NCBI GenBank assembly: GCA_009801085.1
Contig: VNWV01000008.1
Coordinates: 2,294,001-2,358,000 of the forward strand
Direction of reading: 5' to 3'
Source of the DNA: Lasiodiplodia sp. COLG20
Lineage: Eukaryota > Ascomycota > Dothideomycetes > Botryosphaeriales > Botryosphaeriaceae
DNA: 64,000 nt
Shown: positions 44,585 to 54,540 of the stretch, piece after piece
Numbering within the stretch: the stretch's first letter is position 1
How the letters are laid out: every line of letters begins with the position of its first letter
Position numbers and translations under genes: made by a program
The notes under the pieces: model-generated
Seen by the model: the letters and a program-made list of their open reading frames with translations, nothing else
Told to the model about the DNA's origin: nothing
Database searches by the model: none

Positions 44585-44825
44585 TGTGAAACATGAAGAG
44601 AGAGAAAGGAGCGAAGCCGAAAAGGCTCTGATTACTCTCAAATTGAGGCTGTGCCTCACTAATATAGGGTGTCTTCCGATAGCCTTCTGCCCAGCCTTGC
44701 GTAGGATTCCGGCTGAGGATCCCGTCGTATGGCGTCCGCCTGACCGGATCCCCATGGGTACATTGACCGGAGTTGTAGTAGTGCAAGGCTGCACAATCTC
44801 ATTTGTGCTACAAAGCGGGGCTAGG

Positions 44826-45152
44826 CTACGCGGGTTCCAGCCTTTCCTCTGAAAACCAAATGATCTCCTCCTTCTCCTGAATCTCGCTGTAAATATTCCC
44901 GTCTCTTTCCTTCAGCCTGTACTTGTACTCTCCATCCTTCCAGTCGCGTTCAAGGACTGTAAGTCTGATAGGCCTCCCATTTGGGCCATTTGCAATTTGT
45001 ACTTCATCGCCCTCATCGAATTCTGGTTTCTGCCGCTGAACATCACTTTAGAATAGGTATCTTTGGCAGTTCCGGCTCGTATTCGCACTCACATTTTGTG
45101 TCTGCCGCGGTCTTACATGAGACTTCTGCGGCCCATCGCTCTCCTGGTACAT
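44826..45152 (-). CDS. small spliced protein, unknown function
   Basis: This gene has no long ORF; I found it by joining exons. Exon 2, 45035-44826, encodes 69 residues ending EERLEPA and a TAG at 44828-44826. Exon 1 starts at the ATG 45152 (MYQESDGPQKS). It is joined from a donor GTAAGA, giving 81 residues, or from a later donor GTGAGT, giving 89; both keep phase. The body reads like a small SH3/Tudor-like barrel: FDEGDEVQIANGP, IRLTVLERDW, EYKYRLKERDG, EIIWFSEERLE. Short proteins with the pattern 'P-x-F-x-x-G-D-x-V' are common in fungi and lack a known function. It lies 242 bp upstream of the DUF6594 start, in the same direction. Confidence 0.6.
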
Positions 45153-45606
45153 CACAGCCAAGATTAGCCATTTAATACCGCAATGTGGGACGAATGCAGT
45201 TATCCGAGGCAATGGACTACCTTGTCAGACATGCCGGACCTATGTGTGGAAGGTGTCGATCTTTGGCTTTGCAAGGCAGATTTGCCAATGTTTGTGTTGC
45301 GCGAATTTCGTGAATGGACGGGTATCAAGGTTGGGGCCCTTTGCTGCCTGCTTTCAGGATTGGATAGAAAGGTATCTTGGACCAGCCTTATGGGAGCTAG
45401 CTCCTCTCTTTATAATACGTAGGGACAATCGATGAGGCTGAAAACGCGCCACGGACACGACTACTGACAGCGCTTCACGTGGACGATTTCCTTGTGGTTG
45501 CATTGTCTCTACATGCGCCTTCATGGGGTCGTTTGTTATTCTAGGAAATCGGAGGACAAACTAAATTGAGCATGTCACGAATGCTTATTGTGACGCTGCT
45601 CTACAG
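45153..45606. other. intergenic region
   Basis: This stretch is the shared upstream region of the small leftward gene and a possible rightward gene. A CACGTG site lies at about 45477. I see nothing else. Confidence 0.4.
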
Positions 45607-45942
45607 GGAGCCTTTTCTTCATTTCTTCTGAGGCGCAACTTGTCTGGTATGGAACTCGATCCAAACTTCGCCCCATTCACGAGGCAGACATCCTTCAAGC
45701 CTTGTTCTGTGATGGTGTATGTGTGCGACAGGCACTTCCCGTGGCTATCTTGAAGAAGCATGGTCTCGTGGTTGCAACCATATATGAAGGCTGTAAGTGG
45801 CTGAGTAGGATTACTTATTTTATCTTATCTGTTCGGCAAAATGTAACGGCAGAAGAAATGTGCTTCTTCAGCTGCGGAAAAAGAGCGTGCGGATCCGCGC
45901 TATGCGCAATCTGCAGATAGAAGGACTGGGCTTTCAGCCTAG
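45607..45942 (+). CDS. candidate small spliced gene, 5' end unknown
   Basis: Two segments, 45607-45792 and 45872-45942, join in phase across an intron with donor GTAAGT and acceptor CTTCTTCAG. They read about 85 residues: FISSEAQLVWYGTRS, LRPIHEADILQAL, ALPVAILKKHGLVV, then a charged Arg-rich tail (AEKERADPRYAQ) and a stop. The left end starts at an acceptor (CTACAG) because the frame has no ATG after the nearest upstream stop, so a first exon must precede it. The composition and the splice pair look genuine, but I recognise no family. This may be a real small gene or a decayed one. Confidence 0.35.
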
Positions 45943-46855
45943 GGCAAGTAGGCAAACAAAGTCAACCGCCCGCTTCAAACAGTTCAGCATCTTTCATGTG
46001 AATCTCATAGAAGGCCAGCCTGACATGGTGCGCGACCATTTGCGTGTGTAGAAGATTTGCTTTGCCGATGCTTACTCGCACATGATGGTTGCGTCGCATT
46101 TTGCTACGCAGCCGCATGGGAATGAGCTGGTGGTTGCTTATGAATGTGGTTGGCCGGGGCTTGGGCTGATTGGCCTGTGACAAAGCAGGCAGCAATGCTG
46201 ATGAGCAGGCGCAATCAGTGTGCAACCAGGCTCCTTCGGTTTGCTTTTGAGTGCGGGGTGGTGGGGGCGTAGGTTCACCACAGTTGCTTTTTGCTTAGTC
46301 CCCTCAGACCACTTCCCTCTAGCCTGTGCTCCACAGGTGTTCTGTGGCTGCTTTCTGCGCAGATGACGTGAGCGGGGGCCGTTCCGTAGTGGGAGGCCGC
46401 CTGCGCCTCCCTCAGCCCCCGCGGCGGAATAGGCGAATCGATGGCACGCGCTCCGCGCCTTCCTAATGTATGCCTCGCAGATGAGGCTCAGATACCGGCA
46501 AGGGATGGTGTGCGACAGATTCAGGAATAGACACTGACCCTTTGGTGCCTTGTCTTTCCGTGTTTGAGGCGACCACCATCAAAAAAAGTGCTGGTCAGGC
46601 AAAGAAGGCTTGGACGCGGTGGCTCCTTGCACCTGACTCCAAACTTAGCCTCTAGCCGCGCCTCCACAAACCAAAAGCTGCTGGATGCTTGCAGATGCCA
46701 GCGCGGCTTCTGCTCAAGGCGTCAAATAAAACTGCTGGCAGACAACGTGGGCGTGCATTCTCAAATGTCGTTTGTCTAGCACAAGACCGCCCAGCCTTTC
46801 CCGTACATGCACTTGCGTGCAGAAACCTTCTAGCCCTATCCTTTTTCCACAAATC
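45943..46855. other. intergenic region upstream of the caspase-like gene
   Basis: No domain, RNA or repeat is visible. The right end holds the promoter and leader of the caspase-like gene. Confidence 0.45.
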
Positions 46856-48562
46856 ATGATCAACAGAAAAAATTCGCCCGTCTCAATGGCCACGGCCGCT
46901 AATGCAACTCCGGCCGCGGCCCGTCGACAATCAGACGCCCGACCTATGGGATCGCAACGACGTGCTTCAGCTCTCGAGGCTGTAGCACCTTCGACAAATA
47001 CTCCATTGGCACCAAAACCTGAGGCGGACGAAAAGCTGCAAAGGCAGTGGAACGATGCGATATGCAGGAACATGGACTTGCCGAAGGGCTACGCCCAAGT
47101 AGCCGTCCTCATTGTCAAGTGGGCGGACCATCTTGACGATCTCAGTACTCTCGAAGAGGTTAGCTGAAATAGCACCCCCGGTGACCAGGAGTATGTGAAT
47201 ATATGCTTACATTACATTCTACAGGTGGAGAGATTGACCAGTGTCTTCCGCGATGACTTTCACTATATCACTGTGACTGTTTCATTGAATGAGGAATCGG
47301 CCCCGCAACACCAGCTTATCCACGAGATCACTGGATTCTTGAAGCACTTTGACGGCCCAAACAACCTCTTGATCATATATTACACCGGTCACGCTGGTTT
47401 CAACCAGGATAGTGGTGAGCTCGAATTTTATGCGTATGTCGATTCGCTTCGAAGTTGCATCTTCCGCTAACGGATGCGTAGAAGAAATGCCCCGGAAGGC
47501 GCACCAGGAGCTGGCTATGCCGACCAGTGCGCAAGCTGGAACGTGGCAGAGAGCTTGTTCCTGAAAAGCACAGAGGCCGATACCCTTGCGATCCTGGACA
47601 CGTGCTACGCAAGCAACGTCACCAAAGGCGCACAAGACACTGGAAGGGCTTACCAGCTACTTGCCGCAAGTGGGCACAATCGATTGACAGCAGGCCCGGG
47701 TCACAGGTCTTTTACTACCGCCATGATCGAGTCACTCAAAGAGTGTCTCGATGAGAATGGAGACAAGCCGTTCAGCTTGTGGAAGTTAAGTTCCAAGATC
47801 AATGAAAAGCAGTACCGGCGGCAGAACCCCTGCTTCCCGCACGACAGACTCAAGAAGCACGATCGGCAAATTGAATTGGCGCCTCTCAAGGAGAAAAGAT
47901 CGAAAAAAGACGATAACAAGATGTTCTTGACGCAGAGGGCAAGTGGTGCGGACCTGACGTTGTGTTTTGCCCTTGGCTTCAATCCGGTGACCCAGGACCA
48001 CATCGAAAAGTTGGCGAGGGGGCTTCCCCAAGCTTTCGAGACCGCCGGACTCATGTTACAAAGGATCGATTGGGTAAACCTCGAACAACGGCCGCCTGTA
48101 GACTTCAAGAGCACGGTTAGTGCTTTGAACGTTGCGCATCGCTGGCTTCAAAAGGCCTTCCCGGATCGGAAGAGAAGCGCCAGGCTTCAAGAAGCACCAC
48201 TTGAGGCACCAATTGAGGGGTCACTTGGGGCACCACTCAAGGTCGAGACCGATGACTCCTCAACAGGATGGAAACTTCCACAATCCGATGGAGTACCGAC
48301 CAATGCGGAAACAGCAGAGATCGACAGCGAGCTTGACAACACACATGCCGAAGCTACTCCGTCGTCCGTGGAAGAACCGCTTCTCCAGCATGACCCTGAT
48401 AATTTGGCATCGGATGCTACCCGCGCGCCGTTAATGGAGCAGACTGTTTCTTTCAGGGTCGGAAGCATTGCTCAACTTACGGCGGCGGTGATCGGTATGG
48501 GCGTCTTGTCTTGTGTGACGACCGTTCTCTGCACACGAGCGGCGCTCAAGGCTTTCGGCTGA
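46856..48562 (+). CDS. caspase-like (metacaspase-type) protease with a C-terminal membrane anchor
   Basis: Cysteine-peptidase fold of clan CD. Three exons, 46856-47158, 47225-47433 and 47482-48562, give 530 residues. The N-terminal 60 residues are disordered (Ala, Pro, Arg). The caspase p20-like core starts near residue 80 (AQVAVLIVKWADHLDDLSTLEE). His157 is in YYTGHAG and Cys212 in LDTCYAS, the expected catalytic dyad. TGHAG replaces the more usual SGHG and the Cys box differs from DSCHSG, so substrate preference may be altered. After about residue 300 comes a helical linker, then a low-complexity Glu-rich part (EAPLEAPIEGSLGAPLK), and a single hydrophobic segment at the C-terminus (about 497-520) followed by a short tail. 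That suggests a tail anchor with the protease domain facing the cytosol. No NACHT, NB-ARC or WD domain is fused. An ATG 30 bases downstream is an alternative start. Confidence 0.8.
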
Positions 48563-50013
48563 GATGCTTTGTTGGACCGCTGAGGCCATTTTGCTCATCT
48601 TTTGTTTCAAAATGCTGTTAGTTTCAAGATTCCCCGGAGTTGGCTGTGGTGCATTTGGCGCATTGATTGCATAGAGACTCGCTCATGAGTCTTTGCTATT
48701 ACATTCTTGAGCATACGTCTGCCTTGATTTTGGTGCTGGTGGGTCTCGTCTCAGGTCGTTCATCTGTGCTTCGCTGGCGTTGGATACCCCGGATTGGAAA
48801 GGGACTTGCACGCTCTCTATCGTGGTTAGGGTTAGTGTTGGAGGTAATTGAGAAGTCCTGCAATGGAATGTGTAAGCGTTCCTGATGAACATCGTCCGGC
48901 TTCTTCCTGCCTTGGGGATTGATGTCCGGCCAGACTCGTCTCAGACGGATTTTCATCCGTGCTTTGCTGGCACAGGGCCCCAAGCGCGGGCCACCGGGTG
49001 CTAAAGCTCTTCCGCATGCCGGCTCGACGCTGTGACCTGAGCGCTGAGGCCATGCCTGACAATCTCCTTCAGCAACGGTATCCTGACAGGGCGTCATGTG
49101 AGAACTGCTAAAACTGTTGATGTCGAAGGCCTGGGCCAATTGGCCGCTGCGTGCGTTATCTCCAAGAACGAGATGTTGCACCCTCCCATCTCCATCCTGC
49201 GCGCCTGGCACGGCCGCTATCGGCAAGAAGTGTTTTTCCACAGTGGAGGCCCACTGCATCAGCGCTAGTGATGCCGGCAAGTGCGGAGAAGAGGCGGCGC
49301 GGCGCCCATTCGAGATCCGGGTGAGCAAGCATTGCCGCTGTCAGCAGCGAGCTTTGACGATGATCAACTTCCTGAGTTTCGTTTCGAGTCAGCGGATCCG
49401 TCTCAAGTCGAAGTTGGCGCGGATGCTTCGTTGGCGTTGGAAGCCCCAGAAGCCCCAGAAGGGGCGACGGTGTGGGGTCGGGGTCTTGGGAACGGCGAAG
49501 CAGGCGTGAACAAATCAGCAGCGGGTTGACTCACCCTCCCAAAAGTGGTAACTAGCTTGGAGTCTATTCATGCGGGACCCCTATAGGGAGAAGAGTTATC
49601 ATGGATGAGGCAGTGACTGCAATTTACCGGCGTGTCTTAGCGCGATGACGCAGGGCGCTGCGGCCGGCGGGATTCGGGAGCGGTGCGGTGGGCCCCGGCT
49701 CGACGAGAATGAGAAATCCTTTTGCCATCTCTCCGCGCGCGCATCGTCTTGCCGTCACACCACAACCTCTCCTTCCCCATCTTCCCCGTCATACGGCCCA
49801 CTGTCCCCGACAAAGCTCAGCCCTAGCTATATTATCTGCCCAGGCCCCGAGTGCTGTCGTGCATAAAACGCCTCCCATGTCCAGTTGACGACATAGCTCC
49901 GACCAACCCGGCACGCGACCTCGTCCACCAGACCTTTCGTCATCTGCGCACCGGCCTCCGACGCGCGAGACCCTTGAAATCTTCGCGCCGCCGTCCCTCC
50001 CTCCGCGACCACC
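48563..50013. other. intergenic region with diverged duplicated segment
   Basis: I find no gene with a domain. Two segments about 185 bp apart (near 48752 and 48935) share CTCGTCTCAG and TTCATC-GTGCTT-GCTGGC, and a third weaker match lies near 49395. A two-copy TTAGGG-like run occurs at 48829. The right part (49700-50013) is the pyrimidine-rich leader of Mdm34. Confidence 0.45.
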
Positions 50014-51759
50014 ATGGCTTTCAACTTCAACTGGTCGCCGCTCATCGCGGACACCTCGCGTGCCCGCGAGATGCTGACGGCCGCGTTGAATAAGTCCCCG
50101 AAGCCGCCCATCATTGTCGACGACATCATCGTCACCGAGCTCAACCTCGGAGCCGTTCCGCCGGAACTGGAGATTCTCGAGATTGGCGACCTGGCCGAGG
50201 ACCGTTTCCGCGGCATCTTCAAGATGACCTACTCGGGCGACGCTTTCCTTACCCTCAAGACGCGCGTGCAGGCGAATCCTTTGAACACCTACCTGTCGAC
50301 AAAGCCGAATTTCGCATCACCACAACCACTCGCTGCCGCCGCCGGCCTGACGATTCCTTTACAAATCACCCTCTCCGATATTCGTCTCTCAGGATTCGTC
50401 ATCCTCGTCTTCTCCCGCCACAAAGGCCTCACCCTGGTATTCAGGAATGACCCTCTTGAGTCTCTCAAAGTGTCTTCGACCTTCGATTCGATACCTTTCG
50501 TACGGGACTATCTACAAAAGGAGATTGAAAAACAATTACGCGTGTTGTTCATGGAGGATCTTCCTGCGATCCTGCACCGCCTGTCGTTGCGCTTGTGGTC
50601 TCCGGAGTACAGGGAGATGGACGAGATGATCAACAATGCAAAGCGAAGCGGAACCGCAACCCCAGCTCCTGTGGATCCATTTGCAAGCCCTCCCCAGGAC
50701 CCTGTCGACCTGTACGGCAACCCGCTTGACGACAGCCAAATCTCATCCTTTTCCTTGGACTCGTCCTCTGAGATTCACGCATCCTTCTCGCAAAAGAACC
50801 TGCTTCGGCTTGGCGCTCTCAACGACTCCCATCGCACTCTTTCCCTCTTCACCCCCTCGATTCGTGACACAGTTTTCCGTGCTTGGGCAAGCAGCGCAGA
50901 TCGGGCCGAGACATCAGGTGCACACACATTCCACCCGCTCACCTCGTCGACCCTTTCGCGCGTCCATTCCTCTTCCGGCGTCACCTCGCCGAGCACAGCC
51001 AGCGTCTCCGATGGCACAGACAACGGAAGCACACTTTCACGCCCAACTCTTGCGAGCTCGACCTCTACATACTCTGGTTTGGGTCTGGGAGGCAGCAGGT
51101 CTCGTGCGCACGCACAGAGGAAGAGGAAGAGGAGAGTGGTCAACCTGCGCCGCGACAAGGATGGCGCAGACGCAGAGAGCGTTGGTAGCGACATCACCAC
51201 GCCAGAGCCGAGTGTGGAGGCTTCGGAGGGCTCGTCGGTCATCCCTGAGGAAAGAGAGGAGGATCTCATGACGCCCCCGACTACGCCCCCGCGCGAGTCC
51301 GGCCGACGCACTCGTAAAAACAGTATCGAAAAATCGCCAGCGCCAGCTACTGTCCCGTCCGCAGCGGCGCTGTCGAAGATCCAGGAGAGCGAGCACGAAT
51401 GCTCATCTACCGCAAACGCTCCATCATTTTCTCGCCCGCAGACGCAGCACTCGGCTGCATCTTCGCTTCCGCTCCGGTCTTTCCCGAGAGACGTCAAGGC
51501 GCCGTTCGCGCACTCGTACAATCCGTCTGCATCTGCCAACGTTCGACTCCAAGGCTCGGCGCTTCCGTACAGCGAGGCCGCAACGTCGGGCGGCATCCTG
51601 GAGCAGGCGTGGATGATGAAGATGGCGAATGAAATCGCGCGCAAGGTGCGCGACGAAAAGGAGCGCGAGGCCCGTCAAGGGACGAGTAGCACCGATCCGA
51701 TGACCGGTTTCTGGGACCGTCGGGACGAGGAGGAAGCACCACCGGCCTACGCCGCCTAA
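50014..51759 (+). CDS. mdm34: ERMES subunit Mdm34
   Basis: Outer-mitochondrial-membrane subunit of the ER-mitochondria encounter structure (Mdm12, Mmm1, Mdm10, Mdm34), which moves phospholipids between ER and mitochondria. Intronless, 581 residues; the ATG at 50014 (MAFNFNWSPL) is the canonical Mdm34 start. The SMP lipid-binding domain spans about 1-200: ELNLGAVPPELEILEIGDLAEDRFRG, GDAFLTLKTRVQANPLN, LSDIRLSGFVILVFSRHKGLTLVFRNDPLESLKVSSTFDSI. A disordered Ser/Pro-rich tail follows, with a short basic patch (QRKRKRR) and a conserved C-terminal helix (GGILEQAWMMKMANEIARKV). No transmembrane helix is predicted by eye, as in other Mdm34 proteins, which have a beta-type membrane attachment. Confidence 0.96.
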   Translation: MAFNFNWSPLIADTSRAREMLTAALNKSPKPPIIVDDIIVTELNLGAVPPELEILEIGDLAEDRFRGIFKMTYSGDAFLTLKTRVQANPLNTYLSTKPNFASPQPLAAAAGLTIPLQITLSDIRLSGFVILVFSRHKGLTLVFRNDPLESLKVSSTFDSIPFVRDYLQKEIEKQLRVLFMEDLPAILHRLSLRLWSPEYREMDEMINNAKRSGTATPAPVDPFASPPQDPVDLYGNPLDDSQISSFSLDSSSEIHASFSQKNLLRLGALNDSHRTLSLFTPSIRDTVFRAWASSADRAETSGAHTFHPLTSSTLSRVHSSSGVTSPSTASVSDGTDNGSTLSRPTLASSTSTYSGLGLGGSRSRAHAQRKRKRRVVNLRRDKDGADAESVGSDITTPEPSVEASEGSSVIPEEREEDLMTPPTTPPRESGRRTRKNSIEKSPAPATVPSAAALSKIQESEHECSSTANAPSFSRPQTQHSAASSLPLRSFPRDVKAPFAHSYNPSASANVRLQGSALPYSEAATSGGILEQAWMMKMANEIARKVRDEKEREARQGTSSTDPMTGFWDRRDEEEAPPAYAA

Positions 51760-52777
51760 TTTCTTTGTATATCCCTCACGAGTTACGATCGTTTGTGTAC
51801 CTTTCTGTATTTCTAAAGACAAGCAAGAGATGGAAGACAGCTTGTACAGGATAAAAGTTTTGGAGCGGGATTTTGATCGACATTCGGATTAGCGGGTGGT
51901 TTCACGCGCGGGAATTCTCCTTGGCAGCGCGCGATTGGCGTTCGTTTTGCATGTTTCCTTGATTTTTGATACCCTTTGGGAGAATGGCGGGAAAGGAGGT
52001 GGCGGTCAGTAGCGCGCGGACGGGCGGGTGAATAGTGTGCGCCGCGGCAGAGCAGCTAGACTGTAGATACACATTCCTTTTTCGACTGCTTGAACAATGC
52101 CAGAGGGCTGTTTCGAGAGAAAATGGACGCGCCGTGACGTTTTTGAGCTTTGACTGGGCAGCGGGTGAGGCCTGGCCAGGTCACACGGACTCGAGACGGC
52201 GGGCGGAGATCTGCCTCGTGTAGAGCACAGTTGGCGCAACCGCAGTGACCAAAACGCGGAAAACTGTGCGGATCGACGCGCGCACGCCGCGCCTACTGCA
52301 TTTTGGGCGTGGCGTGGTGCACGAGGGTAGTTGTGAGGCAGCAGATTGGCTGCAGACGGACCCTTGAGAGATGCTGGCTCCGCGGCCTTGCAGATTTCCC
52401 ACGGCGCCCAATTTTGAGCGCATCTCAGTCCACCGCCGACGAGTGCTCTCGAGTGCCAGAGCTTCCCCGCAACGCCGCCCGAGTCCTCACCGGCGTCCGC
52501 ACGCTCAAGCTTCCTTTGCGCACGCCCATCCCGCTCGTTGCCTACCCATTGACCTCGAGATCTGCTCTCAGCGAGCGCTTCACAATCCCCGTTCAGGCCA
52601 GGTACACCGCCTCGACTTGAAACAGCGAGCTCCCCACTCAAACTACAAAACCGCAGCTCTGCGCTTTGCCAGTGCGGGTCTGCTTATTTCGAGCTTCCCT
52701 CAACAAAACCTACCCCTCTCCCGCTCCCCGCCATCCCTCAGGCCGCACCCTGCGGTCGTGATATAGCTTCGCCCGTC
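51760..52777. other. intergenic region upstream of the ceramide synthase gene
   Basis: The promoter and leader of the next gene lie here. Long antisense frames (for example 52006-52641) have no domain and reflect base composition. No RNA or repeat is seen. Confidence 0.5.
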
Positions 52778-54540
52778 ATGGAGCACGCCGCCGCCGAGCC
52801 TGCGACGGAAACCCGTGTCCTGCTGGACAAGAATTCCAACGGCGTCCCGACCCTTGCGCCCAAGGCCCAATTCCTCTCTGGTGTCGCCGCCGATGGCAGC
52901 ACCCATCTGGTCAAGGTTCGCAGGAAGAAGGCTCGCGATGACAGTCTGGCTGGCACCTTCTGTGCCTGGCTCGAGGCGCATCAGATCGGTACGGTCTCCG
53001 CCTCTTGACTTCTGCCATAATACTTTCAGCTGACGACATCCCCCTCATCACAGGTCTCTCCGTCAATCTGTTGATCCTGCTCGCCCTCACTCACGCCTGT
53101 TTCCCTCGCGCTCGCCCTACCACCCGCAAGTTTTTCGAGCTGTCCTACTACGATGCGGCCAGCGGCAAGTACACGCAGGGCTGGGATGATTTCCCGTTTG
53201 TCTTCTTCGGCATCATTGTCTTCACGGCGCTGCGTGCTGCCACGATGGACTACGTGCTGAAGCCGTTGGCACGTCTGGGCGGCATCCAGAAGAAGAAGGC
53301 GACGGTTCGCTTCGCCGAGCAGGGCTGGCTGCTGGTCTATTGCTCCATCTTTTGGTCGCTGGGCATGGTGAGACATTGTTTTCGTTTTACTGGCGCCATC
53401 ACCGTGCGCCCGCCATCCTGGGGCGGTGGCTGCCACGCTTTGCTGAATTGGGGCTAACCGTTTTGTGCAACCCGCAGTACATCAACTACAACTCGTCGTA
53501 CTGGCTCGACCTCTATGAAATCTGGAATAACTTCCCGACACGCGAGATGAGCGGCCTGATGAAGGGCTACTACCTGCTGCAGTTCGCCTTCTGGCTGCAG
53601 CAGATCCTCGTGATAAATATGGAGGAGAGGCGCAAGGACCACTGGCAGATGTTCACGCACCACATCATCACGAGCGCGCTCGTGTCGATGAGCTACAGCT
53701 ACTACCAGACCAAGGTCGGCAATGTCATTCTGTGCCTCATGGATGTGGTCGACATCTTCCTCGCGGTAAGTCGAAATTCCGGCGGTGGTTGGCGTCCCGA
53801 GGGGGAAGGTTACGCAGTCGTTAATTCTTTTTTCCCCACCGTCACAGGGCGCCAAGCTCCTTAAGTATCTCGGATTCCAGACCGCCTGCGACATCGGCTT
53901 TGGTGTTTTCATCGCCAGCTGGGTCATCGCACGGCACGTCCTGTACATTGCCGTCTGCTGGTCGATTTACGCAACGGTCCCGACCGCGATGCCTTACGGG
54001 TGCTACGATTCCGTCTCCGGCGAGCGTCTGCCCGCTTCCCCGATGACGCCGGCCGACGGCGGTGATCAGATCATGCGCGAGATTTTGCAGCCTTTCCGCG
54101 ATCCGGAGGGCCCGGTGTGCTTCAACTCGCGCATCCGCTGGGCTTTCCTCGGCCTGCTCGGCGGCCTCCAGGTCATCACGCTCGTGTGGCTCTGGATGAT
54201 CCTCCAGGTCGCGTACAAGGTCTTGACCGGCCAGGGCGCCGACGATACGCGCAGCGATGACGAGGGTGAGGAGGACGAGTCCGTCGATGACACCGAGAAG
54301 GGCGGCTTCGGCAAGAATGGCAAGCCTACGAGCGGCGCGGCCACCCTTTCGATTCCCCAGGTGCCTCTCGAGGAGGAAGTTGGCGTCGAGGGCCTGCACT
54401 TCGGCACTCCGACCAGGAGAAGGAGCGAGAGGCTGTACAAGCGGAGCAGCAGTCGTGCCAGCGGCATCAGCATTTCCGGATCCAGCGACCGCAAGGAGTT
54501 GCTTGGGAGAATCGGCTGCGAGAAGCCGGTGAAGGACTAG
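52778..54540 (+). CDS. lag1: ceramide synthase, LAG1/LAC1 family
   Basis: ER-membrane acyltransferase that joins a fatty acyl-CoA to a sphingoid base to make (dihydro)ceramide. Four exons, 52778-52988, 53054-53367, 53478-53765 and 53848-54540, give 501 residues. Seven or so membrane helices make the TLC domain. The Lag1 motif carries the catalytic His pair His236-His237 (MFTHHIITSALVSMSYSYYQ) and the family Asp residues in LCLMDVVDIFLA. RKFFELSYYD and KKATVRFAEQGW are other conserved parts. The C-terminal 120 residues are an acidic, Ser-rich cytosolic tail (DDEGEEDESVDD), likely a phosphorylation site. Fungi usually carry two such genes, LAG1 and LAC1; this sequence alone does not separate them. 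Confidence 0.95.

Noticed and set aside
48827..48840. Interstitial telomere-like TTAGGG run
   Set aside because: Only about two copies (GGTTAGGGTTAG); too short to mean a telomere or fusion site.
52006..52641. 211-codon minus-strand ORF upstream of the ceramide synthase
   Set aside because: No domain; it lies in the likely promoter and leader of the plus-strand gene.
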